Counted from the first letter of the stretch, positions 50,301 to 55,371 are shown. The stretch is 64,000 bases of DNA from Candidula unifasciata (GCA_905116865.2 CAJHNH020000719.1:1-64000); one strand, 5' to 3'. The notes: generated by a model not told the origin, from the sequence alone. Numbers and translations are program-made.

Positions 50301-50682
50301 CAGGCAATAATATTTCAGGAGGTGATAGATAGGCTGCATGCCGTCGACGAGATCTAGGCTGCATGCAGTAGTGGGACCTAGGCTGCATGCAGTAGTGGGA
50401 GCTAGGCTGCACGCTCTCGTAGGACATATGTGGGTTGGGGTTAGGACCAGTTCTAGATGTTTTGGTATCATTTAAAGCATCAGAAAGCCGGGAAACCCAG
50501 TCTTACCACCCTCTAAAATGTTGGACTGTCCTGATATGTTGTCTAGGGTAGGAAATTAATAAAGCACCAAAGAATCAGAAAAACAGAGACAAATATTGTA
50601 CCTGCTGTCTTTCTACTTTAAGAACATTCTCATTAAATACATCATCTGTTGTCTTTTCTGCTTTGCCCAAGTTCTGTAAAAC
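7768..50682 (-). CDS. Amph: Amphiphysin/BIN1-family gene (BAR + linker + SH3), exon 2 to stop; overall entry
   Basis: Membrane-curving endocytic or T-tubule scaffold: in this family the N-terminal BAR dimer binds and bends membrane and the C-terminal SH3 binds proline motifs of dynamin and synaptojanin type partners. Thirteen small exons with GT-AG borders and matching phases were read by eye: 50602-50682, 49002-49056, 46260-46354, 43833-43928, 41822-41929, 38300-38385, 35909-35984, 34446-34546, 32199-32302, 31334-31383, 15715-15881, 12433-12619, 10430-10531, plus the last at 7768-7866. They give about 468 residues without exon 1. A giant exon (20369-29233) can be added after 31334-31383. BAR landmarks are [36 protein letters not shown] and SAKKKDE. 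SH3 landmarks are DEDELSF, FDNPEEQ, DEGW and GVFPENF. The initiator exon is not in the sequence that I could recognise. Family assignment is certain; splice choice is inferred. Confidence 0.93.
7867..10429 (-). other. Intron inside the SH3 domain
   Basis: Bounded by the donor at 10429 and the acceptor at 7867. About 1.9 of its 2.6 kb is the donor-bearing minisatellite. The rest (7,905-8,540) is short GACA/GATA-like and CA-rich simple sequence. Confidence 0.85.
8545..10429 (-). repeat. 57-bp minisatellite whose units each carry a 5' splice-donor copy (about 33 units)
   Basis: Read on the gene's strand each unit is roughly TGCAG/GTGAGTCGG-TTGTTACAGTG-TTATTTCTGCCATAG-GTGGGGAG followed by a (TG)n stretch of variable length. 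The first unit is the true exon donor (GAGCAG/GTGAGTCGG) and its intron flank. On the plus strand the donor shows as ACTCACC followed by TGC. Of about 33 copies I count roughly two dozen with an exact GTGAGT; others are GTGAAC, GTGAAT, GTGGGT, GTAAAT or have lost the GT (ATGAGT). Unit length varies with the TG run. Confidence 0.93.
10430..10531 (-). CDS. Amph: Amph exon 14: first half of SH3 domain
   Basis: 102 nt, 34 codons, phase 0 at both ends. The acceptor is GTGTTCCAG/GTG and the donor is GAGCAG/GTGAGT. It reads [20 protein letters not shown], then [14 protein letters not shown], aligning with the amphiphysin/BIN1 SH3 start (AxHDY, DELxLKAGD, NPEEQ) and splitting the domain at the family position before DEGW. 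Its donor sequence is the seed of the neighbouring minisatellite. Confidence 0.96.
10655..11015. repeat. ~84-bp tandem repeat, about 4 copies
   Basis: Units begin CTTCTGTCTTGTGTACTTTC and include ACAGAAGATCTTCCATACC and GTAGTCATGTCTATCCACAA; one unit is internally truncated. A single related unit lies at 44,010-44,100. Confidence 0.85.
11735..12040. repeat. 42-bp tandem repeat, about 7 copies
   Basis: Plus-strand unit of the type ACAAATGACATG-TT-ATTGGTACA followed by CA(C/A)AAAGAACAGCCAATC. The unit length is a multiple of three, so long open frames exist on both strands (11,678-12,301 plus; 11,695-12,243 minus). I treat both as artefacts of the repeat. Confidence 0.88.
12165..12390 (-). mobile_element. 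tRNA-derived SINE, family A
   Basis: On the minus strand it opens with a tRNA-like head: TGGTGTAGTGGCTAGATGC (A-box-like), then GGGTCAAACCC (B-box-like). A body follows with AAGGCTGGGTCGACC-type and GATGATGTGGTCAACATCAC-type sequence. Other copies are at 2,500-2,800, 29,700-29,925, 32,930-33,125 and 42,095-42,320, with partial tails near 42,725, 50,040, 62,195 and 63,880. Confidence 0.75.
12433..12619 (-). CDS. Amph: Amph exon 13: acidic and Pro-rich linker before SH3
   Basis: 187 nt, phase 2 in (AT+G gives Met) and phase 0 out. The acceptor is TTGATCTCAG/GAC and the donor is TATGTT/GTGAGT. It encodes [13 protein letters not shown], then [20 protein letters not shown], then [17 protein letters not shown]. 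The acidic stretch and the proline segment resemble the usual pre-SH3 linker of the family, and it carries two tyrosine motifs (VYNEP, VYSNP). Confidence 0.87.
12620..15714 (-). other. Amph intron between linker exons 12 and 13
   Basis: 12,620-13,690 holds AT-rich unique sequence, a (CTT/CCT)n tract at 13,268-13,366 and part of a family B repeat (13,360-13,520). The rest is the 39-bp array. No exon-like segment was found. Confidence 0.7.
13700..15700. repeat. 39-bp minisatellite (about 50 units) abutting the donor of Amph exon 12
   Basis: Plus-strand unit: AAGTTCAACCACCACAGCGC then CAGAAACAGAATAGACATG. 39 is a multiple of three, so open frames appear on both strands (for example 14,583-15,596 plus). 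Unit variants alternate between GACATGAAGTT, AACAAAAAGTT and GACAGAAAGTTAA. Degenerate units run to within about 15 bp of the donor at 15,715. Most units have no CT on the plus strand, that is no AG on the transcribed strand. Confidence 0.93.
15715..15881 (-). CDS. Amph: Amph exon 12: polar linker
   Basis: 167 nt, phase 0 in and phase 2 out. The acceptor is TCTCACCCAG/AGA and the donor is GAGAT/GTGAGT. It encodes [19 protein letters not shown] and later [14 protein letters not shown]. The phase-0 start fits direct joining to exon 31334-31383 when the giant exon is skipped. The donor abuts a 2-kb minisatellite. Confidence 0.82.
15930..16160. repeat. ~34-bp tandem repeat, about 6 degenerate copies
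   Basis: Units GTCTGGAAGGGACAAATAGA then TTATGTTTA or TCTGTTTA. It lies just upstream (gene sense) of the exon 12 acceptor. Confidence 0.8.
16757..17400. repeat. 34-bp near-perfect minisatellite (about 18-19 units)
   Basis: Unit AGTTTCAGACAGTCACTGTG then TCCTCTCAGCAGAC. Almost the only variation is C/T at one position (ACTGTG or ATTGTG); the last units are truncated. The low divergence implies recent expansion. 34 is not a multiple of three; all three plus frames are open only because the unit lacks stops. Confidence 0.93.
17470..17925. repeat. 35-bp tandem repeat, about 7 copies, with a related upstream block
   Basis: Unit CAGAAAGCCAGCATTTGTTC then TTGGTACCTGACCTT from about 17,680. The preceding 17,470-17,640 has two longer units sharing AAAGCCAGTATTC and AAGGATGTCAG. 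It lies in the intron between the giant exon and exon 12. Confidence 0.85.
18040..18600 (-). pseudogene. LINE reverse-transcriptase C-terminal fragment
   Basis: Minus-strand translations are typical of the region after the RT domain of CR1/Jockey/RTE-like LINEs: [37 protein letters not shown] and, in another frame, [18 protein letters not shown]. Frames are broken. Confidence 0.75.
19770..20368 (-). repeat. Non-coding continuation of the 27-bp array beyond the stop, possible 3' UTR of the giant isoform
   Basis: Immediately after the TAA the same frame stays open for 51 more codons (20,368 to 20,216) and still encodes degenerate units ([25 protein letters not shown]) before another TAA. Further on, 19,840-20,160 holds three copies of a higher-order unit of about 110 bp built from the same monomer. 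AATAAA occurs on the minus strand at 20309-20314 and 19770-19775; either could end the giant transcript. Confidence 0.6.
20369..29233 (-). CDS. Amph: Giant alternative exon of Amph: about 2,950-residue disordered, repeat-bearing tail ending in a stop
   Basis: Acceptor CTGCTGTCAG/CCG at 29233, phase 0, opening [12 protein letters not shown]. Reading continues to TAA at 20369-20371, 2,954 codons. In order: a basic patch [16 protein letters not shown] (29,029-29,090); an out-of-frame stretch between about 28,938 and 28,564; 8-residue (E/D)KSIP repeats (28,135-28,390); a long Ser/Asp/Glu-rich region; a probably helical stretch around 25,650-25,770; a CxxC-x13-CxxC motif (23,716-23,785); a duplicated block of roughly 55 residues (22,970-23,320); about 33 copies of a 10-residue [10 protein letters not shown] repeat; and 37 copies of a 9-residue HDKCSTS(G/R)D repeat. 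There are no transmembrane or signal segments. I recognise no homologue of the tail. The absence of stops over 2.7 kb of codons in one frame, mostly in non-repetitive sequence, shows it is coding. Membership in Amph is inferred from strand, position and phase. As it ends in a stop it would be a 3'-terminal exon, so the isoform lacks SH3. A separate gene with its own promoter is the alternative. Confidence 0.8.
20372..21370 (-). repeat. 27-bp coding minisatellite, HDKCSTS(G/R)D repeat (37 units)
   Basis: I counted 37 nine-residue units, consensus (H/R)-D-K-(C/Y)-S-T-S-(G/R)-D. Position 4 alternates mainly between Cys and Tyr, position 1 is His with Arg or Cys variants, and position 8 is Gly or Arg. 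Charge is balanced. The unit length is a multiple of three, so the array stays in the coding frame until the TAA at 20369. Confidence 0.93.
21480..22440 (-). repeat. 30-bp coding minisatellite, [10 protein letters not shown] repeat (about 33 units)
   Basis: Ten-residue units with consensus N-L-T-E-P-Y-L-(K/R)-E-(P/T) in the giant frame. Central units are nearly identical at the DNA level and edge units are degenerate ([20 protein letters not shown]). A larger block that includes [19 protein letters not shown] occurs twice, near 21,640-21,715 and 22,190-22,265, so part of the array duplicated as a segment. Because 30 is a multiple of three, other frames are also open; those are shadows. Confidence 0.92.
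22970..23320 (-). repeat. Duplicated block of about 55 residues in the giant exon
   Basis: Two adjacent diverged copies share the order SVC(Q/H)I(E/D)-LVVA, then SHSL(Q/P)V(D/E)LSTETD, then a short spacer and the ending (E/G)(I/L)TPTTEN. The downstream copy contains DPW in STETDPWLV, a tripeptide that can bind AP-2 alpha-ear, but a single DPW is weak evidence. A smaller duplication (SDGSFKE(V/A)TDVDA) lies at 23,520-23,660. Confidence 0.8.
23716..23785 (-). other. CxxC-x13-CxxC motif in the giant tail
   Basis: The giant frame reads CGSCHWDWT, then SVSCQKC, giving two CxxC knuckles 13 residues apart, with two Trp between them and another Cys pair (LPCEDVMC) shortly after. The spacing is compatible with a small zinc ribbon. 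It is one of the few segments of the tail with an ordered look. No family is recognised. Confidence 0.5.
28135..28390 (-). repeat. 24-bp coding repeat, (E/D)KSIPI type
   Basis: About ten 8-residue units such as [24 protein letters not shown] and DKSVPKID in the giant reading frame, with substitutions at most positions. Each unit offers a Ser-(Ile/Val)-Pro core. No known motif is claimed. Confidence 0.85.
28564..28938 (-). other. Amph: Pair of compensating frame changes inside the giant exon
   Basis: The exon's opening frame (29233 onward) runs into a stop at 28853-28855. The main giant frame, which is the same frame, opens only after TGA at 28610-28612. Between them a different frame is open from 28938 to 28564 and reads like the surrounding protein ([44 protein letters not shown]). 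So one shift lies between 28,938 and 28,856 and a restoring shift between 28,609 and 28,564. Explanations are two real indels, two assembly errors, or splicing. The pair GTGAGC (about 28,944) to CTGCAG (about 28,604) does not keep phase, so splicing is less likely. Confidence 0.65.
29320..29925. mobile_element. Family B repeat, poly-C tract and family A SINE in the intron 5' of the giant exon
   Basis: 29,320-29,610: TTCTTCTTCTTCGCATTCAC, then ACAGATCTGGCTGATGCAGA and the gggtctattc-type tail. 29,648-29,682: uninterrupted C run. 29,700-29,925: family A (GCTGGGTCGACC) in minus orientation. Together these fill most of the gap next to the giant exon acceptor. Confidence 0.7.
30000..30375 (+). mobile_element. 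Dispersed repeat shared with 58,220-58,520
   Basis: Both copies share, in opposite orientation, GAAGAGCATTGCTCTATCTG-type sequence with CTGTC(C/T), CTAGACCAGCTGCCA and GCCTTGTTTAC words. The family is unknown. Confidence 0.55.
30400..30960. repeat. ~83-bp tandem repeat, about 6-7 copies
   Basis: Unit: TTTTAATCACTGATGTGTGA then AAGGTAGAGAGAAAGGGGAG, AATGGCAAGTGCCCTGACAG and ACAAAGCCTTGCAAAACTAG. Some units are shortened. Single diverged copies lie at 31,255-31,320 beside the exon 11 donor and at 31,885-31,945. Confidence 0.9.
31334..31383 (-). CDS. Amph: Amph exon 11: short linker exon before the giant exon
   Basis: 50 nt, phase 1 in and phase 0 out. The acceptor is TTTTTTTCCTCACCAG/AC and the donor is AAACAG/GTTAGA. 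It encodes (D)[16 protein letters not shown]. Because it ends in phase 0 it can join in frame either to the giant exon at 29233 or to the exon at 15881. A diverged copy of the 83-bp repeat lies beside its donor (31,255-31,320). Confidence 0.78.
31490..31835 (-). pseudogene. LINE C-terminal fragment
   Basis: The minus strand encodes, with frame breaks, [13 protein letters not shown], then [16 protein letters not shown] and [18 protein letters not shown] residues, a LINE ORF2 C-terminus pattern. A second copy is at 52,080-52,345. It lies in the intron between exons 10 and 11. Confidence 0.7.
32199..32302 (-). CDS. Amph: Amph exon 10: Ser-rich linker
   Basis: 104 nt, phase 2 in (AA+C gives Asn) and phase 1 out. 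The acceptor is GACCGACAG/CTC and the donor is AAAG/GTAGGC. It encodes [17 protein letters not shown] and [14 protein letters not shown]. It is low complexity, with several Ser-Pro sites. Assignment rests on phase, splice borders and position rather than on sequence conservation. Confidence 0.82.
32303..34445 (-). other. Amph intron between exons 9 and 10
   Basis: Contains a family A SINE (32,930-33,125), family B start (33,160-33,300), an (AT)n tract (33,425-33,473), a poly-C tract (about 33,593-33,613) and a family B reverse copy (34,200-34,385). 32,380-32,900 and 33,650-34,180 show nothing recognisable. Confidence 0.65.
34446..34546 (-). CDS. Amph: Amph exon 9: end of BAR domain and post-BAR segment
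   Basis: 101 nt, phase 0 in and phase 2 out. The acceptor is TTTCTGCAG/GCG and the donor is TCAAA/GTGAGT. It encodes [19 protein letters not shown], equivalent to the last BAR turns, then a basic and Ser-rich tail [13 protein letters not shown] leading into the linker. Confidence 0.9.
34547..35908 (-). other. Amph intron between exons 8 and 9
   Basis: Contains family B (34,640-34,830), a (GA)n tract (35,240-35,385) and a direct duplication of about 65 bp (35,410-35,480 and 35,542-35,605, around CGACTAATTAAGGGTTCTTC). The long frames over (GA)n are artefacts. Confidence 0.7.
35909..35984 (-). CDS. Amph: Amph exon 8: BAR helix 3
   Basis: 76 nt, phase 2 in and phase 0 out. The acceptor is TAATTTTCAG/TCG and the donor is GGCAAG/GTGAGA. 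It encodes [20 protein letters not shown] then HSESGK, matching the family SRV-FYV-T-QS block with FH-E. Confidence 0.94.
36170..36790 (-). pseudogene. LINE C-terminal fragment plus adjoining unknown repeat
   Basis: Minus frame 36,090-36,323 includes [18 protein letters not shown] and AVFCKGPAD, the same C-terminus as the LINE at 55,372-56,279 (VHEAGELGRDRVSFRK, FCKGPAT). 36,475-36,783 encodes [18 protein letters not shown] and [15 protein letters not shown], probably also retroelement-derived but not placed. Confidence 0.65.
37000..37650. mobile_element. Dispersed unclassified repeat
   Basis: 37,000-37,400 aligns loosely with 19,150-19,500 (shared AAAATAGCAT, GATAAAGGTCATAGGGTT and GTTTACTGATTACCCC-type words). 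37,400-37,640 has no counterpart that I found in the window. Confidence 0.4.
38300..38385 (-). CDS. Amph: Amph exon 7: BAR helix 3 start
   Basis: 86 nt, phase 0 in and phase 2 out. The acceptor is CATGCCAG/GCC and the donor is AACAG/GTAAGG. It encodes [19 protein letters not shown] then SELPDFNN, matching the family AEEELIKAQKVFEE-N and ELP-L-(N/D)S block. Confidence 0.94.
38535..38765 (-). mobile_element. tRNA-derived SINE, family D
   Basis: Reverse copy of the element at 59,325-59,555: on the minus strand, GTGACTTAGGCGTTGCG, a B-box-like TCGATTCCACC, then AGCCGACCGTCCAGAAAGCA, TAGTTTGCC-type and CAACGTCCTGTAAAGGATAG. A partial copy lies at the window end (63,945-63,975). Confidence 0.8.
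40022..41815. repeat. 24-27-bp minisatellite (about 70 units) abutting the donor of BAR exon 6
   Basis: Plus-strand unit AGACACAGCATGTAAAGAAG then AATCA (25 bp), with AGACAGACAG (27 bp) and single-GAA (24 bp) variants; the 24-bp form is concentrated at 41,105-41,330. The transcribed strand is pyrimidine-rich and, because CT is nearly absent on plus, nearly free of AG. The last unit ends about 10 bp from the exon donor. Confidence 0.94.
41822..41929 (-). CDS. Amph: Amph exon 6: BAR helix 2, RGRKMVDYD block
   Basis: 108 nt, 36 codons, phase 0 at both ends. The acceptor is ATCCTCAG/TCG and the donor is CACAAG/GTATAT. It encodes [18 protein letters not shown] and [12 protein letters not shown], the most conserved BAR block; the basic residues lie on the membrane-binding concave face in known structures of the family. 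The donor directly abuts a 1.8-kb minisatellite on its intron side. Confidence 0.95.
41930..43832 (-). other. Amph intron between BAR exons 5 and 6
   Basis: Contains a family A SINE in plus orientation (42,095-42,320), a reverse family E copy (42,340-42,570) and a family A tail (about 42,725-42,780). 42,900-43,800 has two ~170-bp related segments (AGAAAACCTGATAA, AAAGAAAC/ATAGAGGGAG at about 43,410-43,500 and 43,560-43,650). No coding signal. Confidence 0.65.
42095..42320 (+). mobile_element. tRNA-derived SINE, family A, forward copy
   Basis: Head GCGTAGCAGCTAAATGC, then GGTCACGAGTTCAGGTCCTG (B-box-like), then ATGACCTTGGCTCCGACGTC and GGGTACCAGGTAG. This is the clearest copy for promoter orientation. 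Confidence 0.78.
43833..43928 (-). CDS. Amph: Amph exon 5: BAR helix 2 start
   Basis: 96 nt, 32 codons, phase 0 at both ends. The acceptor is GTTTACAG/GTG and the donor is CTGAAA/GTAAGA. It encodes VFELLWNDF, then [14 protein letters not shown], aligning with the family DLLW-D and L-TYLGQFPDIK stretch. Confidence 0.93.
43929..46259 (-). other. Amph intron between BAR exons 4 and 5
   Basis: 44,010-44,520 holds fragments of dispersed repeats and a LINE-like piece. 44,530-46,250 is mostly unique AT-rich sequence with one (CT)n tract (45,530-45,565). No exon seen. Confidence 0.65.
46260..46354 (-). CDS. Amph: Amph exon 4: BAR, EIYEPEW block
   Basis: 95 nt, phase 1 in and phase 0 out. The acceptor is CCATAG/AGATG and the donor is CTACAG/GTGGGT. 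It contains the family signature EIYEPEW (EVYEPDW in vertebrates). The ATG at its start is internal, not an initiator. Confidence 0.94.
46355..49001 (-). other. Amph intron between BAR exons 3 and 4
   Basis: 46,430-46,980 is a degenerate A-rich tandem stretch (AGAACTAACTAAACAAAAGC words). Then come family B (46,990-47,460), family C (47,760-48,055), a decayed LINE end (48,090-48,345; [15 protein letters not shown]) and family B (48,630-48,940). Confidence 0.7.
49002..49056 (-). CDS. Amph: Amph exon 3: BAR helix 1 continued
   Basis: 55 nt, phase 0 in and phase 1 out. The acceptor is TTTTCTTAG/GAA and the donor is CGAG/GTAAGT. It encodes [18 protein letters not shown], which aligns with the family segment RLQKDLRTYL. 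The spare G joins the next exon to make a Glu codon. Confidence 0.93.
49057..50601 (-). other. Amph intron between exons 2 and 3
   Basis: 49,370-49,560 is a dispersed repeat shared with 180-325. 49,820-50,010 is (TG)n/(TCTC)n simple sequence. 50,035-50,115 is a family A tail. 50,335-50,410 has a GGCTGCATGCAGTAGTGGGA duplication. Confidence 0.7.
50602..50682 (-). CDS. Amph: Amph exon 2: start of BAR helix 1
   Basis: 81 nt, 27 codons, phase 0 at both ends. The acceptor is TTTCAG/GTT and the donor is CAG/GTACAA. The reading begins [16 protein letters not shown] and ends VERQQ, matching the family block VLQ(K/N)LGKA-T-DE-F at the start of the BAR domain. Upstream of it should lie a short first exon with the initiator Met and the amphipathic N-terminal helix. 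I searched the minus strand to 64,000 for an exon ending in the expected AKEK-type residues and found none. Confidence 0.93.
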
Positions 50683-50929
50683 CTGAAATTGAAACAAAAT
50701 TTTGAAGTACTATCAATATACCTATAGACAATATTTCCACATCATCAACGTAATCATTCTGTCGTGCTGTTTGTCCTCATGCAGGACTCACAGCCAGGAC
50801 CTCCATTCTCCTCTAGCTTGTTTAAACCTTTTTGATATCATGAATGGAATACAGTCCAGCACCTCTGGCCTCTCTCAGCAATACAGAGGATGTATGGTCT
50901 CAAGGCATGGCATCCGCTTCTAGTGCTGG

Positions 50930-51275
50930 AGGTCCCGGGTTCAAGCTCCGGTCAAGGCTGGGATTTTTTCCCGTGGACATCTAGTAATTTCCCCTGGTCT
51001 CTGGGTTGTAAGATTGGACGCCAGTGTGTATTTTTGCGCATGTAAAAAAAAAAATACCTTGGCAGTTGGAAATTTAAAAAAAAAAGAGTAGTCTAACTGC
51101 GCTGCCTGGGCACAAATGTGGAGTTTAAAATCTACCCAAAGTATTTCAGGATCCTTGCCAGTGATACGGAGTTCATGCACTGCACTGAAATTCTTCGGAC
51201 TCGGGCTTCAGTCAGAAGCAGAACGGAGCACTGCCCTTGAGCCATGATGTTGATCCGTCATCTAAACCTAAACAA
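50930..51275 (+). mobile_element. tRNA-derived SINE, family C (opposite orientation)
   Basis: A GTCCCGGGTTCAAGCTCC B-box-like head on plus, then CGTGGACATCTAGTAATTTC, internal A-rich stretches and an end at AAGTATTTCAGGATCCTTGC, all shared with the copies at 5,815 and 47,760. Confidence 0.72.
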
Positions 51276-52079
51276 TACTCGTCTCAGGATTTCTGCTCAT
51301 GTTCTGCATTCATCTGTATTTCTTCAACCTGACTCCCTGTGGCAGTTGGTACCAGGACATTCTAGTCAAGACTGCCAAACTATTTTATTTCTTGCCCTAG
51401 AGTAAACTGTAAGACTGGTTTTAGTCCTCTCAGAGAAGAAATCTGGTCGGTTCCAACCTCAATGAAGTTAAGGCTGTATGGCACACCAGAAGATATGGGC
51501 TGCACGATAGCTTTCAGCAAGACTACAGGACTTGTGGTATACATTTTGTGACAGAAGGATCACAGTAGAAGAATAACAGGTCCTGCTCTTCTGATCTGGA
51601 TACTTCCGTTCATCATCACTATCAACTTCCTGCTGTGCCCTTATACGTCACATAAGGCTCACAGTCTAGTCCTCAATTCCCTTTTATCCTGTGCAATTCT
51701 TTCAATATCAAAATGCAATCTAGTGCAGCCCCTTCAGCCTGTCTTCACAATATTCATGTAAGGATTTCTCGCGTACATCATATTTCATTTAATTCATTTG
51801 TTTCTCATTTCAGTGCCTGTCTGGTGATGCTCTGACCACTTTCCCCTCATGAGGTTCCCACTATGTTACTACCTTCTTCATCCTATGACTGGGGGTATTA
51901 ACTGTGGTTAAAACGTCTCAGTAAACAGGTCACCCCCCATAGCTGCTTTGTTACTGTGCTAGGGAAAACCACACAGAATGGCCATCAATGCCCCTTGTGA
52001 AAAAAACTGCCACAGACTGCAGTCTCAGCAAAGCTAATAGTACACATCATTATCATCATCATCAAGTGAATGCAGCTGG

Positions 52080-52345
52080 CACGCTCTCGCTCTTTTGGTG
52101 TTCTGGATCAATTCGACCGATGATATTCCTCCTTGCAACTGTCTTCAGCCATCCATCATCGTTTTTCTTGGTCTGCCTCTTCTACCAGTGATCTTCCCAG
52201 TCATCATGATTTTTTTCCAGCACCTTTTCTCATTACATAACCAAAGAACTTTGTCTCCTTCTCATTGTTGTATACAATGTTCTACTTTCATTAGCCATTT
52301 CCATGGAATCATTGTTAGTTACTCAGGCAGTCTAAGGTATTCACA
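52080..52345 (-). pseudogene. LINE C-terminal fragment
   Basis: Homologous to 31,490-31,835: plus words GGTGTTCTGGATCAATTCGA, TGATATTCCTCC and CATCATCGTTTTTCTTGG correspond to a minus-strand ISSVELIQNTK-type reading. Confidence 0.68.
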
Positions 52346-53765
52346 ACACTCTTCTCAAGAATACATGATCCAAGGTATTCACAACACTCTTCTCAAGAAT
52401 GCATGATCCAAGGTATTCACAACACTCTTCTCAAGAATGCATGATCCAAGGTATTCACAACACTCTTCTCAAGAATGCATGATCCAAGGTATTCACAACA
52501 CTCTTCTCAAGAATGCATGATCCAAGGTATTCACAACACTCTTCTCAAGAATGCATGATCCAAGGTATTCACAACACACTTCTCAAGAATGCATGATCTA
52601 AGGTATTCATAACACTCTTCTTAAGAATGCATGATCAAAGGTATTCACAACACTCTTCTCAAGAATGCATGATTGTCAGAGGCCAGTCGGCTATGGAAAG
52701 CACAACAGATGTCCTATAGTGAATCATCACGTTTGTACGAGTTGACCTTCAGTACAACTCAGTATGCGAACAGACAGCTTGACCACGCAATAAGCCGGGC
52801 CCAGTTAAGAAGCCAGGTCGAGTTCACTCAGCTGACACGGATTGCTGCGTGTTAAGCCATGAACTCAGGGGAAATACAAAAGGCTTTGTCCAAGCGGGTT
52901 TGAGGACAGTTCTGTGCGGGGAGACAGAGAGACAAGACGGTACAAGTGACTAGGTAAGAATTAGGTTTAGCGACGGTTAGGTGTAATAGGGTATTTGCAT
53001 GTAGTATTGACGATAGGCTGTGTTTCTATTTAATGTTCAGACTAGATAATATAGAGTTAAGGTCCTTTGTGTAGTAGACATTCCGTGCAGTATTTTTTTG
53101 AGCAGTTTATCCAGGTGACGCACATTGTAATGGCGATAACACTGCCCGGTCACACTTAGACCATACACCTTACGTGTATCGCTGAGTCCCGTTTGGCAAT
53201 AGACGGTGGATTGATTGGCACTGAGATACTGTCAGCTAAGAGTCGTGCTCCCTAGATCCATGGGAACTGGCCTGGGTTGATTAGCGATTTTAAAGCTGTC
53301 ATCGCCAAGGCAGTTTCGGATGGGAACTGCTTAGCTCAGTTGAAGTGTCTTACGTCTTGTTGTTCATTGTACATTAAAGATTATGTTTGTACTCAGCAGG
53401 AGTATTGTCTTAAGTGTGTCTGGGTAGTTAAGTGTGTCAGCTGGCCTACCTAGCGAGCCATATAAATTAAATAGAGTAGATTAGGTCCCTGACAATGATC
53501 TAAGGTATTCAGAACACTCTTCTTAAGAATGCATGATCCAGGGTATTCACAACACTCTTCTCAAGAATGCATGATCCAAGGTATTCACAACACTCTTCTC
53601 AAGAATGCATGATCCAAGGTATTCACAACACTCTTCTCAAGAATGCATGATCCAAGGTATTCACAACACTCTTCTCAAGAATGCATGATCCAAGGTATTC
53701 ACAACACTCTTCTCAAGAATGCATGATCCAAGGTATTCACAACACTCTTCTCAAGAATGCATGAA
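52330..53765. repeat. 38-bp minisatellite, about 16 units, split by a solo LTR
   Basis: Unit GGTATTCACAACACTCTTCT then CAAGAATGCATGATCCAA. About nine units lie at 52,330-52,673 and seven at 53,495-53,765, nearly identical across the gap, so the LTR interrupted one array. Confidence 0.93.
52674..53494. mobile_element. Solo LTR, 821 bp, with 5-bp target duplication
   Basis: Begins TGTCAGAGGCC and ends GGTCCCTGACA, the TG...CA termini of an LTR with short inverted ends (TGTCAG/CTGACA). It is flanked by identical ATGAT at 52669-52673 and 53495-53499. No internal gag-pol or second LTR. ACATTAAAGATTATG near 53,370 could be a poly(A) signal variant. Five-bp duplication and termini fit Ty3/Gypsy or BEL-type elements; orientation is not proven. 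Confidence 0.82.
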
Positions 53766-54034
53766 TGCACATGCATTAAATGCATAAGGAAACCATAATA
53801 AGTGCCACAAGTCAGGCACTAGAAATGTTCCCACTTCAATGCTGGTCTATCCCTGCCTTGCAGCACTGTTCTGTTTCAAACACAGAGGCACCGTTTCTTA
53901 TTCTGCACTCCTCCTAAAAGAGCTGTTAGAATGTTGTTTTGTGGTTTACAGTTAGGCTATGATATCTGCAACTTTAAGCCCGAGACAAACAATTTTAGTG
54001 AATAATTAGTGGTCACCATTTATGCCATGCTTGC

Positions 54035-54176
54035 TAACTCTTTGAGTCCCAAGGAACGCCATACGTTCATAGGTTCCTACCTAGAAGCCCAATGAAGGCA
54101 TGATGCGCCGATTTTATTACTTTTTCTACTACCCCCTGGGCCTGTGATGCTAAACCCCCTGGGACTCAAAGAGTTA
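54035..54176. mobile_element. MITE, 142 bp, with TAACTCTTTGAGTCCC inverted ends
   Basis: Left end TAACTCTTTGAGTCCCAAGG and right end CCTGGGACTCAAAGAGTTA are near-perfect inverted repeats. The interior matches the older copy at 6,516-6,661. Confidence 0.8.
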
Positions 54177-55371
54177 AGTGCTGCACCTTGCAGGTCTATT
54201 CTTAGTTCCTTTCCCTTCCTCCACCCACAATCCCCTCATATTTTCTGCCCCAAATGGGAAAGTGTGAACAGGGGTACTTTAATATGGCCAAAGTATTTCA
54301 GTTTCTGAGACCATTTTAAAACAAATGTGACAGAAACAAAAATGAAGTAGTATTTTAATAAGCTGTCCCGCATCACCAAGCCCTAGAAAGGCAGCAAAGA
54401 ATATTAACACTAACTTGTCATGCATGAAATAAGGGGTCATTCGGGAGGATTGGCACAAGATTGGCTTGGCCTGTAGCTGCAAACTCCAACCTGCAAAGTG
54501 TTTGGCGTAAGTTGGCTCAAGGCCTTTGCTCCTTTAGAAAATTAGAAGAAAGTGCAGCGGCAGACAGAAGAAGGAGCAAGAGAAAGATAAGGTGGTCAGG
54601 TGACGACAAATGAAGAAGTAAAAGTAGAAGCAAAAACAGAACACTACTTGAAAGTACTGTCTAACCTCGAGTTAAAATAATAGACACCTGAGAATTTTCG
54701 TACACCCACAGTCAAACTAATTCAACTGCGCTCTTTAAACCAAATATGTGAAACCTTCATGAAATCAATCAATCAGAGTCGATCATGAAGTGTGACACTT
54801 AGTAGTGTCACCGGTCGGATAGTCATTCCGTTAGCATATATCGAAAAGAGGTGACCGCTGTATGGCTTTGCAAGTTTATACACAAAATATTGACAACACA
54901 AAGTATATGAGTGATTCTGTAAAACTGATTCAACTAATTCTGTAAAGTTTAGATATACTTTGTAATTTACCTGCTTTTATTTTTTAGTTTTAAACGTGCC
55001 TGTCCCTAGTCCCTCCTACAAATGTCGAACCACTGACTACCACCTTCTCCCGACGTTGTTTCTTTTTTTCTCCTGCATCAGTAAAACAAACAATGCTTGC
55101 TGTAACTATTTTCACAATACAAACATGCAACAAAACATAACCAAAGCAAACAGGACAGTATTTACTTTAGTTTTAGTCCGAGAAAGACGTTTCTGCGCTA
55201 GAGCCAGTATTCCCGACTTGCTATTGGATTCTGCCATGTTGACAATGGGAATTAGTAGCAGGGCTGCCGAAGTTGGTATTTTCGTACAAACAAATCTGGT
55301 ATTTTTTTACTCATACTGAGCAAAACTTTTGGTACATTTTTTTCACCAGAAAAGAAGTTAGCATATCATCA

